The notes under the pieces are model-generated. The model saw nothing but the letters and a program-made list of their open reading frames with translations. It ran no database searches and was not told the DNA's origin. From assembly GCA_001512505.1 (NCBI GenBank), contig LFSC01000043.1:1-34368 (forward strand): a stretch of DNA of 34,368 nt. The letters run 5' to 3'. The first letter of the stretch is position 1. Every line of letters begins with the position of its first letter. Below are positions 1 through 8,290 of this stretch, piece by piece. The stretch comes from Clostridiaceae bacterium DTU079. Lineage in GTDB: Bacteria; Bacillota; Clostridia; Acetivibrionales; Acetivibrionaceae. The translations under genes and the position numbers were made by a program.

Positions 1-13
1 AAGGAGTGATTAT
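1..13 (+). promoter_or_regulatory. Ribosome binding site of sleB
   Basis: AAGGAG at 1-6 lies 7 bases before the TTG start at 14 and supports that non-ATG start. The promoter is outside the window. Confidence 0.7.
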
Positions 14-709
14 TTGAAAACGGTTAAAAGAATAATTATTCTTGTTGTTATATTTTCCATTTCCATACCATTGTTTTTAAACTCTAAGATATTCATTGCT
101 CCGATTACCGGTGGGTTGGCGCCGGATATGGAAAGCGAAGATGTTATGAAAATGCAGCAGAGGCTGAAAAACTGGAACTACTATAATGGAGAGATTAACG
201 GGATTTATGACTTTAAAACCTATTTTGCCGTAAGGGATTTTCAGAAAACGTATAAACTGCCTGTAAGCGGAGTTGCAAATGAGGAAACTTTGACGGCAAT
301 GGGTCTTACGACATTGGCAAAATGGGGTGAAGTCTATGCCCAGTCAAATCAGACAAGTACGGAGCAGCTTCTTGCCAGGGCTATAAACGGAGAGGCAAGG
401 GGAGAACCTTATGAGGGTCAGGTGGCAGTAGGCGCGGTTATACTTAACAGGACACGGGATCCAAAGTTTCCCAAAACCGTGGCAGGCGTGATTTATCAGC
501 CCGGAGCCTTTACTGCGGTATCCGACGGACAGATAAACGTACCTATAGATCCCAATTCCACTGTTGTTAAAGCGGCCAGGGATGCATTGAACGGATGGGA
601 TCCCACCAATGGATGCTTGTATTATTGGAATCCTGAGACTGCTACCAGTAAATGGATTTGGAGCAGAAAGATCGTTAAAAAAATAGGAAAGCATTATTTT
701 GGCATATAA
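14..709 (+). CDS. sleB: Spore cortex-lytic enzyme SleB (germination-specific amidase/lytic transglycosylase)
   Basis: SleB digests muramic-lactam peptidoglycan of the spore cortex during germination. The 231-aa product starts with a membrane-type signal segment (about residues 5-23). A peptidoglycan-binding domain follows (about 40-98; MQQRLKNWNYYNGEING then AVRDFQKTY). The C-terminal Hydrolase_2 (SleB/CwlJ) domain covers about 118-231 and includes ARAINGEARGE, where Glu127 is the expected catalytic acid, plus the GAVILNR and ending KIGKHYFG segments typical of the family. Length and domain order fit SleB rather than CwlJ, which lacks the binding domain. The start is TTG, fixed by AAGGAG at 1-6. 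ypeB follows 17 bases later, the classical sleB-ypeB operon, in which YpeB is needed for SleB stability. Recognition is confident. Confidence 0.95.
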   Translation: MKTVKRIIILVVIFSISIPLFLNSKIFIAPITGGLAPDMESEDVMKMQQRLKNWNYYNGEINGIYDFKTYFAVRDFQKTYKLPVSGVANEETLTAMGLTTLAKWGEVYAQSNQTSTEQLLARAINGEARGEPYEGQVAVGAVILNRTRDPKFPKTVAGVIYQPGAFTAVSDGQINVPIDPNSTVVKAARDALNGWDPTNGCLYYWNPETATSKWIWSRKIVKKIGKHYFGI

Positions 710-726
710 TTAAGGAGGTGCAGCTT

Positions 727-2121
727 TTGAGTATCAGGGAGAAATTACTGGATCTAAAAAGAAGATTATCCGATAGAAAGATGTACAGCATAGTAATTGT
801 TGCAATTGCTGCCGTAGCTATGTGGGGTTTTTACCAATATAAACATGCTGCGGATTTAAGACAGGAGCTTGACAACCAATATAACCGTGCGTTTTACGAT
901 ATGGTTGGGTATGTCAATAATGTGGAAGTGCTGCTGATAAAATCCCTTATATCCAATTCCCCGGAAAAGACAGCGGCAACCTTGCAGGAAGCATGGAGGC
1001 AGGCAAACCTTGCCCAGACCAACTTGGGACAGCTTCCGGTATCTCCGGAGGTATTGGCCAATACATCAAAATTCCTGACACAGGTGGGAGATTTGGCGTA
1101 TTCTTTAAACAATCAAAACATGTCAGGAAAGAGTTTAAGTGAGGAGCAGTACAAGCTTATCGAACAGCTTCATGGCTTTTCAGTTTCTTTGGAGCAAAGT
1201 TTAAATGACCTGCAAACACAGCTTTCAACAGGAAGAATAAAGTGGGGAGATTTGGCAAACAAGGGAACACGGTTATTTCAGAAGACTTCCGAAAATATGC
1301 CCGGTGCCCAGTTTGAAAATATAGATAAGACTTTTCAGGAATATCCCACATTGATTTATGACGGACCTTTCTCCGACCACATGACACAGACTGAACCCAA
1401 GGGCCTTACAGGAGAGGATATGGATGTGGAACAGGCAAAGCAAAGGGTGATAGAGTTTTTTGGCCGGGATAAGGTGAAAGCCGTTGATGAAGTAGGGAGA
1501 GTTGACGAAGGACAAATTAAGACTTACAGCTATAGTGTTAAATTCAATAATGTTCCGGAGGACCAGACGGCGACTGTGGATGTGACCCAGAAGGGCGGAA
1601 ATGTATTGTGGATGCTGTACAACAGGCCGGTCGGCCCACAGGAGCAGATAAACGTGGATCAGGCTAAGGCTTTGGGGAAAAGGTTTTTAGAAGAGCATGG
1701 ATACAAAGATATGGTGGATACTTACTATTTGAAAGAGGATAATACCGCAATTATTAATTATGCCTATAAGCAGGGAGATGTTGTCGTTTATCCCGACCTT
1801 ATCAAGGTGAAAATAGCATTGGATAACGGTGAAGTTGTCGGTTTTGAAAGTAAGGGCTATATATCCAACCATACCCAAAGAAACATACCCGAGCCTAAAA
1901 TTACATTGGAACAAGCCCGTGCATTGATTACATCCAGAATGAATATTATGAGTGCCGGTCTTGCTATAATTCCTACGGATTATAAGACCGAGATATTCAC
2001 ATATGAGTTTAAGGGTAAACTAAATGACAGGGATTTTCTGGTTTACATTAATGCCGAGAACGGTAAGGAGGAAAATATCCTGATGATCATGGATACTCCT
2101 AACGGAATACTGACAATGTAG
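727..2121 (+). CDS. ypeB: Germination protein YpeB
   Basis: YpeB is the partner that stabilises and localises SleB in the spore. The N-terminus has a short basic stretch and one membrane anchor (about residues 19-36, SIVIVAIAAVAMWGFYQY). A helical YpeB-type region follows (NQYNRAFYDM, then WRQANLAQTNLGQLPVS). The C-terminal half carries repeated PepSY-like segments (about 230-464), for example GEDMDVEQAKQRVIEFFG, INVDQAKALGKRFLEEHGY and ITLEQARALITSRM. I chose TTG at 727: TAAGGAGGTG at 711-720 is then a well-spaced ribosome site. The in-frame GTG at 718 would lie inside that site, so the longer 467-aa reading is unlikely. The product is about 464 aa, close to the Bacillus protein. It is co-transcribed with sleB. 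Confidence 0.93.
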   Translation: MSIREKLLDLKRRLSDRKMYSIVIVAIAAVAMWGFYQYKHAADLRQELDNQYNRAFYDMVGYVNNVEVLLIKSLISNSPEKTAATLQEAWRQANLAQTNLGQLPVSPEVLANTSKFLTQVGDLAYSLNNQNMSGKSLSEEQYKLIEQLHGFSVSLEQSLNDLQTQLSTGRIKWGDLANKGTRLFQKTSENMPGAQFENIDKTFQEYPTLIYDGPFSDHMTQTEPKGLTGEDMDVEQAKQRVIEFFGRDKVKAVDEVGRVDEGQIKTYSYSVKFNNVPEDQTATVDVTQKGGNVLWMLYNRPVGPQEQINVDQAKALGKRFLEEHGYKDMVDTYYLKEDNTAIINYAYKQGDVVVYPDLIKVKIALDNGEVVGFESKGYISNHTQRNIPEPKITLEQARALITSRMNIMSAGLAIIPTDYKTEIFTYEFKGKLNDRDFLVYINAENGKEENILMIMDTPNGILTM

Positions 2122-2207
2122 CATAAGATGATTATTAACATCATATGGATATGTTATAAGGGTACATTGAAAATATGTATCCCAATTAGGGAGTTTCAAT
2201 TTCGTAA

Positions 2208-2270
2208 GTAAAAGGTATAGCGTTGTTCCGGAGCAGGGCGGTTTTGCGTAGAACAACGCTATTCTTTTAC
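2208..2270. repeat. Long imperfect hairpin / inverted repeat after ypeB
   Basis: Left arm 2208-2228 (GTAAAAGGTATAGCGTTGTTC) pairs with right arm 2251-2270 (GAACAACGCTATTCTTTTAC) with only a one-base bulge/mismatch near the base; the loop is about 22 bases. No T-run follows on the plus strand, so it is not a textbook terminator. It lies about 87 bases after ypeB and could still act as a transcription end or processing site for sleB-ypeB, or be a dispersed palindromic element. Confidence 0.7.
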
Positions 2271-2314
2271 CTGCTGTATTAACATAGGGATTTTTGGATT
2301 ATTGAAACCGGGTA

Positions 2315-2343
2315 TTACACTTTTATATAAAATGGACTATAAT
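2315..2343 (+). promoter_or_regulatory. Possible sigma-A promoter for the CPBP protease gene
   Basis: A perfect TATAAT lies at 2338-2343, about 60 bases before the ATG at 2405. The hexamer 17 bases upstream (2315-2320) is a poor -35 match, so only the -10 is convincing. Confidence 0.4.
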
Positions 2344-2404
2344 ATATTCATATTCTTTCAGTCATGGCAGACTTATCCGGATTAATTGAAAAGGGGGAAA
2401 AATC

Positions 2405-3457
2405 ATGGATGATTACAGCATGGAAGTGCAAGAGCAATCGGAAATAAATAAACCTAAGGTATGGCAGGTAGGAATTTTATATTCCTTAGTTGTAGTATTG
2501 TTTGTGTTAATATCTGCAAAATTGCAGGAGGTTTTTCAATTTAACCTTGGAGGAGTGCTTGCCGAGGTATTGATAATAATGATTCCTCCGCTGGTTTTCC
2601 TGTTTATATTCAGGTTTAATGTCAAAAAGGTATTAAGACTGAATAAAACAAGTCTTGCCAACTTTGCTTTGGTTTTTGGCATTATGATATTCAGTATTCC
2701 GATTGTAGGTGTGTTTAACGTTTTAAATTTGCTTATAGTAAAGCTTTTGTTCGGAACTGTGGAAACAAGGCAAATTCCTATAGAAAGCGATTTTGCAGGA
2801 CTTTTAATCGGTATAGTGGTGGTTGCGGTTTCGGCAGGGATATGTGAGGAAATACTTTTCAGAGGAGTGATTCAAAGGGCTTTTGAGAGGCTTGGCAGCG
2901 TTAAATCCATTTTAACTACTGCTTTTCTTTTTGGGATTATGCACTTTAGCTTTCAAAATCTTTTTGGAACTTTTCTTCTAGGGGTACTGATAGGTTATCT
3001 GGTCTATAAAAGCGATTCCCTGTTAGTCGGAATGTTTGCCCATTTTACAAATAATGCAATAGCAGTGGCCTTAAACTGGATCAGTATGAAAATGCTTGAG
3101 TTTATGGAGAAAATGGGGATAGAGAATATCGATACCCCTTCCGGTCAGGATGTATTTTCCCGGTTTGAAGGTATGTCTGCTCCGGAAATTGTTCTTTCGA
3201 TAGCCTTCTTATTGGCAATAGTGACATTTTCGGCGGTTATTTTTATACTTTTGATATATGGGTTCATTAAGCTTAATTCAAAAAATGCTGAAATAGTCAG
3301 AAAGAATCAAGCGCGGGTTTCTGCGATTGAGTTTCTTCCCTTTATTCCGGGGCTTTTTCTTATAGCTTATATATATGTAAAAGAAGCTCAGTTATTGGCG
3401 GATACAGTTAATTCCCAGGCCTTTCAGACCATTCTGAGCACTGTTTTTCTGCTCTAA
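2405..3457 (+). CDS. CPBP (CAAX/Abi) family intramembrane metalloprotease
   Basis: This is a 350-aa polytopic membrane protein with the three signatures of the CPBP/type II CAAX prenyl protease family. They are EEILFRG with Glu148-Glu149 and Arg153, FxxxH (FLFGIMH, His180), and HFTNN (His213 with Asn217), all in hydrophobic helices. Members are glutamate-type membrane proteases; in bacteria many process peptides or act in bacteriocin immunity, and the substrate here cannot be told. The C-terminus adds two further hydrophobic segments (about 260-285 and 310-327). The ATG follows an AAAAGGGGGAAA purine-rich ribosome site. The gene stands alone between the germination pair and the MoxR/Bat operon, with 113 bases before the latter, so it may be transcribed separately. 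Confidence 0.88.
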   Translation: MDDYSMEVQEQSEINKPKVWQVGILYSLVVVLFVLISAKLQEVFQFNLGGVLAEVLIIMIPPLVFLFIFRFNVKKVLRLNKTSLANFALVFGIMIFSIPIVGVFNVLNLLIVKLLFGTVETRQIPIESDFAGLLIGIVVVAVSAGICEEILFRGVIQRAFERLGSVKSILTTAFLFGIMHFSFQNLFGTFLLGVLIGYLVYKSDSLLVGMFAHFTNNAIAVALNWISMKMLEFMEKMGIENIDTPSGQDVFSRFEGMSAPEIVLSIAFLLAIVTFSAVIFILLIYGFIKLNSKNAEIVRKNQARVSAIEFLPFIPGLFLIAYIYVKEAQLLADTVNSQAFQTILSTVFLL

Positions 3458-3570
3458 AGTTCATAGATTGTTCACAAATACGTAAAACTTTATGTTTAAA
3501 ATATTAATTGCTTGTTCAGGGAAGTATTGTATAGCCTGTAGTAAAAAAGTATATTGCGGAGGTTTGCATA

Positions 3571-4524
3571 ATGGAAAGAACCGACTTTCTTGATGAAATA
3601 AAGTTAATAACGGATCTAAAGGGAGAAATCGGTAAGATAATTATAGGACAAAGATATATGGTTGACAGAATATTGATCGGTCTGTTAACCGGAGGACATA
3701 TTCTTCTGGAGGGTGTTCCGGGATTGGCTAAATCGCTTACAGCCAGTACAATAGCGCAGGTTGTAGGCGTTGACTTTAAAAGAATTCAATTTACTCCGGA
3801 TCTGTTGCCGGCAGATATTTTAGGTACTGAAATATATAACCAAAAGACCGGGGAGTTTGTAGTTAAAAAGGGTCCTATCTTCAGTAACCTGATTCTTGCG
3901 GATGAAATAAACCGTGCACCTGCAAAAGTTCAGTCGGCGCTGCTTGAGGCAATGCAGGAAAAACAGGTGACCATTGGTGAAAAGACTTATTCCTTAGACA
4001 GTCCCTTTTTGGTTATAGCTACGCAGAATCCCCTGGAGCAACAGGGAACTTATCCTCTTCCCGAAGCACAGCAGGACCGTTTTATGATGAAGCTGAAGAT
4101 AAGATATCCCGGCAGGGAAGAGGAGAGAAGAATTATTGATTGCTATTCAAAGGAACAATCCGACAATCCTGAAGTTAGGAAGGTATTGTCCCGGGAAGAT
4201 ATCTTCAGGCTTAGAAAGAAAGTTGATGCTATTTATTTGGATGAAAATATTAAAAACTATGTTTTGGACATTGTTTTAAAGTCCAGGGAAGAGTCGAAAT
4301 ACATAGCCTGTGGCGCCTCACCCCGTGCTTCGATAAGCCTTATTAAGGCAGCCAAAGGAAGAGCTTTTTTGGAGGGACGGGATTTTGTGGTACCCGATGA
4401 TGTTAAAGCCATTGCTTATGATGTTCTTCGCCATAGAATTATACTTACATACGAAGCTGAGGCTGAAGATATGACCTCGGAAAAGATTATTGCCGATATC
4501 CTCGAACAGGTTAATTTACCTTGA
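3571..4524 (+). CDS. MoxR-family AAA+ ATPase
   Basis: This 317-aa AAA+ ATPase heads a Bat-type operon. MoxR proteins are proposed chaperones that help assemble or activate partner proteins with vWA domains. Visible motifs are Walker A EGVPGLAKS (Lys54), Walker B LILADEINRAP (Asp111-Glu112), a sensor-1 region VIATQNPLEQQGTYPLPEAQ (about 148-167) followed by QQDRF, and a C-terminal lid domain including ACGASPRAS and the REDIFRLRKK region. The length is typical for the family. GGAGG at 3558-3562 precedes the ATG by about 8 bases. The DUF58 gene begins 24 bases after the stop, and the next five genes follow with overlaps or very short gaps, so the seven are very likely one transcript. I see no convincing promoter in the 113 bases upstream. 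Confidence 0.95.
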   Translation: MERTDFLDEIKLITDLKGEIGKIIIGQRYMVDRILIGLLTGGHILLEGVPGLAKSLTASTIAQVVGVDFKRIQFTPDLLPADILGTEIYNQKTGEFVVKKGPIFSNLILADEINRAPAKVQSALLEAMQEKQVTIGEKTYSLDSPFLVIATQNPLEQQGTYPLPEAQQDRFMMKLKIRYPGREEERRIIDCYSKEQSDNPEVRKVLSREDIFRLRKKVDAIYLDENIKNYVLDIVLKSREESKYIACGASPRASISLIKAAKGRAFLEGRDFVVPDDVKAIAYDVLRHRIILTYEAEAEDMTSEKIIADILEQVNLP

Positions 4525-4548
4525 TTTTATTATTGGTAGGAGGCAAGC

Positions 4549-5370
4549 ATGCTTTCCAGTGAATTGTTGAAAAGAATAAGACAAATTGAGATAAAATCGA
4601 ATAAGCTGGTGGATGAGGTTTTTTCAGGAGAGTACCGTTCGGGGTTTAGGGGCAAAGGAGTGGAATTTGAGGATATTCGGGAATATTATCCAGGAGATGA
4701 TGTGAGAAGCATTGACTGGAATGTAACCGCCCGGCATAATAAAGCCTTTGTTAAACAATATTGCGAAGAAAGAGAATTGAACCTGTTTCTCTTAATTGAC
4801 ATGTCACGCTCCAACAGCTTTGGCCGTAAGAAGGATTTAATTGCCGAAATAAGTGCGACTCTGGCCTTTTCTGCCAATAAAAACAATGATAGGGTTGGAG
4901 TTATTTTCTTTACTGACAGGGTTGAGAAATTTATACCCTCAAAAAACGGCAGGAAGCACGTTTTGTCAATAATTGAAAATATTATCAATTTTAAGCCTAG
5001 ATTTGCCGGAACTGACATTTCCAAAGCCTTGCAATATTTTAACCGTATTGAGAAGAAGCCCGGTGTGGTTTTTGTGATATCCGACTTTTTGGATGGGGGA
5101 TATGAAAAAGACCTTAAGGTTACTTCAGAAAAACATGACCTGGTGTTGGTGCGGGTTATGGACAGAGCTGAGGAAGTGATTCCTGCAGGAGCTATTTTTA
5201 CTTTTGAAGATTTGGAGACTGGAGAGACAATAGAGCTAAATAATATGAAAAAGGAAATCAGAATAGATAATACAATGAATTTGCCTAAAAGAAATCTTAT
5301 AAATATTTACACCGATGAGGATTATGTAAGGCCGTTAAAACAATTTTTCAGAAGAAGGGGTCTGCGATGA
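4549..5370 (+). CDS. DUF58 (vWA-like) protein of the MoxR/Bat operon
   Basis: The product is 273 aa, soluble, with no membrane segment or signal. The N-terminal half holds the DUF58 hallmark GEYRSGFRGKGVEFEDIREY followed by PGDDVRSIDWNVTAR. A vWA-like fold then follows, with a degenerate metal site LLIDMSRSNSFG (Asp83 in a D-x-S-x-S arrangement) and later VVFVISDFLDGG. DUF58 proteins almost always sit directly downstream of a MoxR ATPase and are taken to be its partners. The gene ends by overlapping the next start by four bases (ATGA), pointing to translational coupling. The molecular role is unproven in the family. Confidence 0.92.
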   Translation: MLSSELLKRIRQIEIKSNKLVDEVFSGEYRSGFRGKGVEFEDIREYYPGDDVRSIDWNVTARHNKAFVKQYCEERELNLFLLIDMSRSNSFGRKKDLIAEISATLAFSANKNNDRVGVIFFTDRVEKFIPSKNGRKHVLSIIENIINFKPRFAGTDISKALQYFNRIEKKPGVVFVISDFLDGGYEKDLKVTSEKHDLVLVRVMDRAEEVIPAGAIFTFEDLETGETIELNNMKKEIRIDNTMNLPKRNLINIYTDEDYVRPLKQFFRRRGLR

Positions 5371-6326
5371 AAAAGGGAAAAATAGCACTTCTTCTATTGA
5401 TTATATCTATATTTTGGACTGTTTGGTCCGTTTATACCTATGCCGACGAAAATCGCAGTATTTATGTGGGGGATTTAATACAATTGAAGATTCAATCCCG
5501 GGATTTATCGGCAGATGAACTGAGGGATAAGTTCAAGGACTTTGAAATAGTGGATATTAGCGAAATTTCCGAGGGTTATCTTATCACAATCCGCAGCTTT
5601 GAACCCGGTGAAAAAACTATACAATTGGGGGATAAGGAAATTACGATAGTAGTTAAATCCACTCTTGATGAGATACAAAGAGACGAAATATTTGAAGGGG
5701 ATACAAGCCCGCAGAAAGCAGGGTTTTATATACAATGGAAATATGTTTTTTACGGCTTGGTAATTGTATTTTTGGTTACAGCCGGTATTAACATATTTAT
5801 GTTTCTGAAGAAAAGAAAGAAAAAGCTTTCTTTGAGCCCGTATCAAAAATTTATTAACGGATTGAACACCATTCCCCTTGATTGGGATGATTATTGCGTT
5901 TGGCTTACATTGTGCTTTAAAGACTATATTGAGTCAAAGTATTTTCTTAGAATAAGGGGAAAAACCTCGGACGAAATTATTGGCGGAATAAGCTCAGTAT
6001 CCGATTTGCAGCGGTATTTGCCGGTATTGGGAAGCTGGCTTAAGGAATGTGATTACTATAAGTTTTCCGGAAATGCCGCCACAGAGGATAAAAAACTGGA
6101 GCTTATGAACCGTTTAAAGAAATTGGTCACTGAGATAGAAGAGACAAGTAAAGCAAATGCGGAAGCATATGCAAAAAAGTCAAAAACTGTAAAAAGAGCA
6201 AAAGAGAATAAAGAGACAATAAATTCGAAGCAAATAAATGAGCCCAATGGGAAAAAAGAAATAAAAGGTGCCGAACAGGAAAAGGAGAAAAGGGAGATAA
6301 AACAGACGAATGAGGGAGAAGTATGA
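5367..6326 (+). CDS. Membrane protein of the Bat operon with a BatD-like cytoplasmic domain
   Basis: The 319-aa product has a signal peptide (about 1-26, MKKGKIALLLLIISIFWTVW), an external beta-rich domain (about 30-100), one membrane helix (about 125-147) and a cytoplasmic part. The cytoplasmic part begins SLSPYQKFINGLNTIPLDWD and contains TLCFKDYIESKYFLRIRGKT, TSDEII and LKECDYYKFSG. That pattern resembles the C-terminal cytoplasmic domain of BatD/DUF4381-type proteins and is echoed in batD at the end of the same operon. The last ~65 residues are a highly charged Lys/Glu tail, probably disordered. Start and stop both overlap neighbours by four bases (ATGA), so it is translationally coupled to the DUF58 gene and to batA. 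The resemblance to DUF4381 is by eye. Confidence 0.75.
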   Translation: MKKGKIALLLLIISIFWTVWSVYTYADENRSIYVGDLIQLKIQSRDLSADELRDKFKDFEIVDISEISEGYLITIRSFEPGEKTIQLGDKEITIVVKSTLDEIQRDEIFEGDTSPQKAGFYIQWKYVFYGLVIVFLVTAGINIFMFLKKRKKKLSLSPYQKFINGLNTIPLDWDDYCVWLTLCFKDYIESKYFLRIRGKTSDEIIGGISSVSDLQRYLPVLGSWLKECDYYKFSGNAATEDKKLELMNRLKKLVTEIEETSKANAEAYAKKSKTVKRAKENKETINSKQINEPNGKKEIKGAEQEKEKREIKQTNEGEV

Positions 6327-7291
6327 TAAGATTGGCAAATCCGGTTTTTCTAATTTTTATACCGTTAATTATAATTGCTTTTTTTATAAAGAGAAAAAAA
6401 TCTGCATTAAAATTTTCCAGTGTTAAACTTCTTAAAACCCATAACATTAAAAATAGCTTCAGGCATAAAATCGGAAAATGCCTTGTTGCACTTTCCTCTG
6501 TTCTTTTGGTTTTGGCGTTGGCAAGGCCCCAATTGCCCCAAAAGGATGTCCCAATTAAGCGGGAGGGTATTGATATTGCCGTGATTCTGGATGTGTCCAT
6601 GTCGATGCTGTCGGTAGATTTTGAGCCGAACCGCCTGGAGGTGGCCCGCAAAACCATACAAGATTTTATAGAAAATAGACCCACGGACAGGATTGCGTTA
6701 ATTATATTTGCCGGAACTGCATATACCAGAGTGCCGCTGACTCTTGACCACGATATATTGAGGGAGTCTTTGAAGCAGGTAAAAACCGAATCGGTTAATA
6801 CGGACGGTACGGCTATAGGTATGGCTGTTTCTGTCGGGGTGAACCGGCTTAAAAAAAGCGATTCTCCGTCTAAGATAATAATTCTTGTAACCGATGGAGA
6901 TAACAATGCCGGAACCATTAATCCCGATACGGCAAGTGAACTGGCTAAGGAGATGGGCATAAAGATTTATACCATTGGTGTTGGTACGGATAAAACCATC
7001 ATTCCAACAGATTTTTTCGGTATGACAAGATATCAGCAATATGAAGGCGGTCTTAATGAAGAACTGCTCAAAAGAATTGCTGAAACGACGCACGGCCAAT
7101 ACTACAGAGTAAAGGATCCTAAAGCCATGTCTCAGGTATTTGCCGATATAGACAAGCTTGAAAAGGCTAAGTTTGATGAAGATAATTTTAAGCAATATAC
7201 GGAGCTAGGCTTTATACTAATTGCAATTGCATTGATTTTATTGGTACCGGGTATTTTTCTTGACCGTTACCATTACATACGAATTCCTTAA
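6323..7291 (+). CDS. batA: BatA-type membrane-anchored vWA protein
   Basis: This is a 322-aa aerotolerance-operon BatA homologue. Two N-terminal hydrophobic helices (about 7-22 and 53-68) precede a complete von Willebrand A domain with an intact metal-ion-dependent adhesion site: VILDVSMSM (Asp90, Ser92, Ser94), NTDGTAIGMAV (Thr163) and VTDGDNN (Asp191). A C-terminal helix (about 295-315) gives the usual arrangement of an exposed vWA domain held at the membrane. It overlaps the preceding gene by four bases, and batB begins 15 bases after its stop. In the MoxR/Bat model BatA and BatB bind each other and are loaded by the ATPase; that is family knowledge, not shown by this sequence. Confidence 0.93.
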   Translation: MIRLANPVFLIFIPLIIIAFFIKRKKSALKFSSVKLLKTHNIKNSFRHKIGKCLVALSSVLLVLALARPQLPQKDVPIKREGIDIAVILDVSMSMLSVDFEPNRLEVARKTIQDFIENRPTDRIALIIFAGTAYTRVPLTLDHDILRESLKQVKTESVNTDGTAIGMAVSVGVNRLKKSDSPSKIIILVTDGDNNAGTINPDTASELAKEMGIKIYTIGVGTDKTIIPTDFFGMTRYQQYEGGLNEELLKRIAETTHGQYYRVKDPKAMSQVFADIDKLEKAKFDEDNFKQYTELGFILIAIALILLVPGIFLDRYHYIRIP

Positions 7292-7306
7292 GGGGGGAGC
7301 TTGTAA

Positions 7307-8290
7307 TTGGAGTTTAAACATCCTTTAAATATAATATTTATAATAATTCCTATATTATGCTGTGTTTTTCTGATCCTGGGTTACAGGAAAAAGGAGAGGA
7401 TCCTGAATTTACTGAAAATCAGAGCAAAAATAAAGTATAAGATTTTACGTATTATACTGACGGCTTTGGGATTGGGATTGATACTCTTTTCTCTGCTGGG
7501 TCCTCAACTTTTTATCGGAATATCCAAAGTAAAAAAGGAAGGGTTGGATATATATGTTTTATTCGACACCTCCAAAAGCATGCTGGTGGAGGATATCAAA
7601 CCGGACAGGATCAGCAGGGCTAAAAATATTGTTGCAAGCATTATTGATAACCTTGAAGGGGACAGAATAGGCTTTATTCCTTTTTCATCATCCGCCTATG
7701 TGCAGATGCCTCTAACCGACGATTATCAGCTGGCACACATGTTTTTGGATGTTATTGATACCGATATGATCGGAGGAGGAGGAACCGATATCGGTAATGC
7801 AGTAAAGCTTGCCTACAGTTCTTTTGAACGGACATCAAGTGCCGACCGGGTTATAATTATTATAAGCGACGGAGAAGAACACAATAATAACAGTGTCAAG
7901 GTATTGGAGCAAATTAAGGATGAACGGTTAAAAGTTTATACTATTGGTGTGGGAACGGAAAACGGAGGGTTGGTTCCCGAGTACGACTCCTTGACGGGAG
8001 CATGGAAAAAGGGATACAAAAAGGACAGTAGCGGAGAGTTTGTTGTGTCCAAACTGCAATCCAAGACACTGAGGGAGCTTGCATCGGCAGGTAACGGTGC
8101 ATATTACCAGTCATCTTTATCTGGCGACGAAATTGCCTCCCTTATAAAAGATATTTCTTTTTTAAAGAGAGGTACCGTCAAAACCGAGGAGGTAAGAAGA
8201 TATAAGCAAATGTATCAATTTTTTTTGGCACCCGGAATATTGTTGTTTCTGGTGGCCTATTTCCTGCCTGAAAGGAGGTATGCTTCATGA
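7307..8290 (+). CDS. batB: BatB-type membrane-anchored vWA protein
   Basis: This 327-aa paralogue of the preceding gene has the same plan: two N-terminal helices (about 8-25 and 48-66), a vWA domain and a C-terminal helix (about 303-320). The metal site is intact: VLFDTSKSM (Asp87, Ser89, Ser91), GGGGTDIGNAV and IISDGEEHNN. I chose TTG at 7307, preceded by AGGGGGGAG with good spacing. The stop overlaps the next gene's ATG by four bases. Having BatA and BatB as adjacent diverged vWA proteins is the usual arrangement. The call between A and B rests on gene order and domain plan. Confidence 0.92.
   Translation: MEFKHPLNIIFIIIPILCCVFLILGYRKKERILNLLKIRAKIKYKILRIILTALGLGLILFSLLGPQLFIGISKVKKEGLDIYVLFDTSKSMLVEDIKPDRISRAKNIVASIIDNLEGDRIGFIPFSSSAYVQMPLTDDYQLAHMFLDVIDTDMIGGGGTDIGNAVKLAYSSFERTSSADRVIIIISDGEEHNNNSVKVLEQIKDERLKVYTIGVGTENGGLVPEYDSLTGAWKKGYKKDSSGEFVVSKLQSKTLRELASAGNGAYYQSSLSGDEIASLIKDISFLKRGTVKTEEVRRYKQMYQFFLAPGILLFLVAYFLPERRYAS

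Noticed and set aside
6127..6960. 277-codon minus-strand ORF opposite the end of the 5367 gene and batA
   Set aside because: It overlaps two well-supported genes, has no family-like motif, and its Leu/Ser-rich content is typical of antisense frames.
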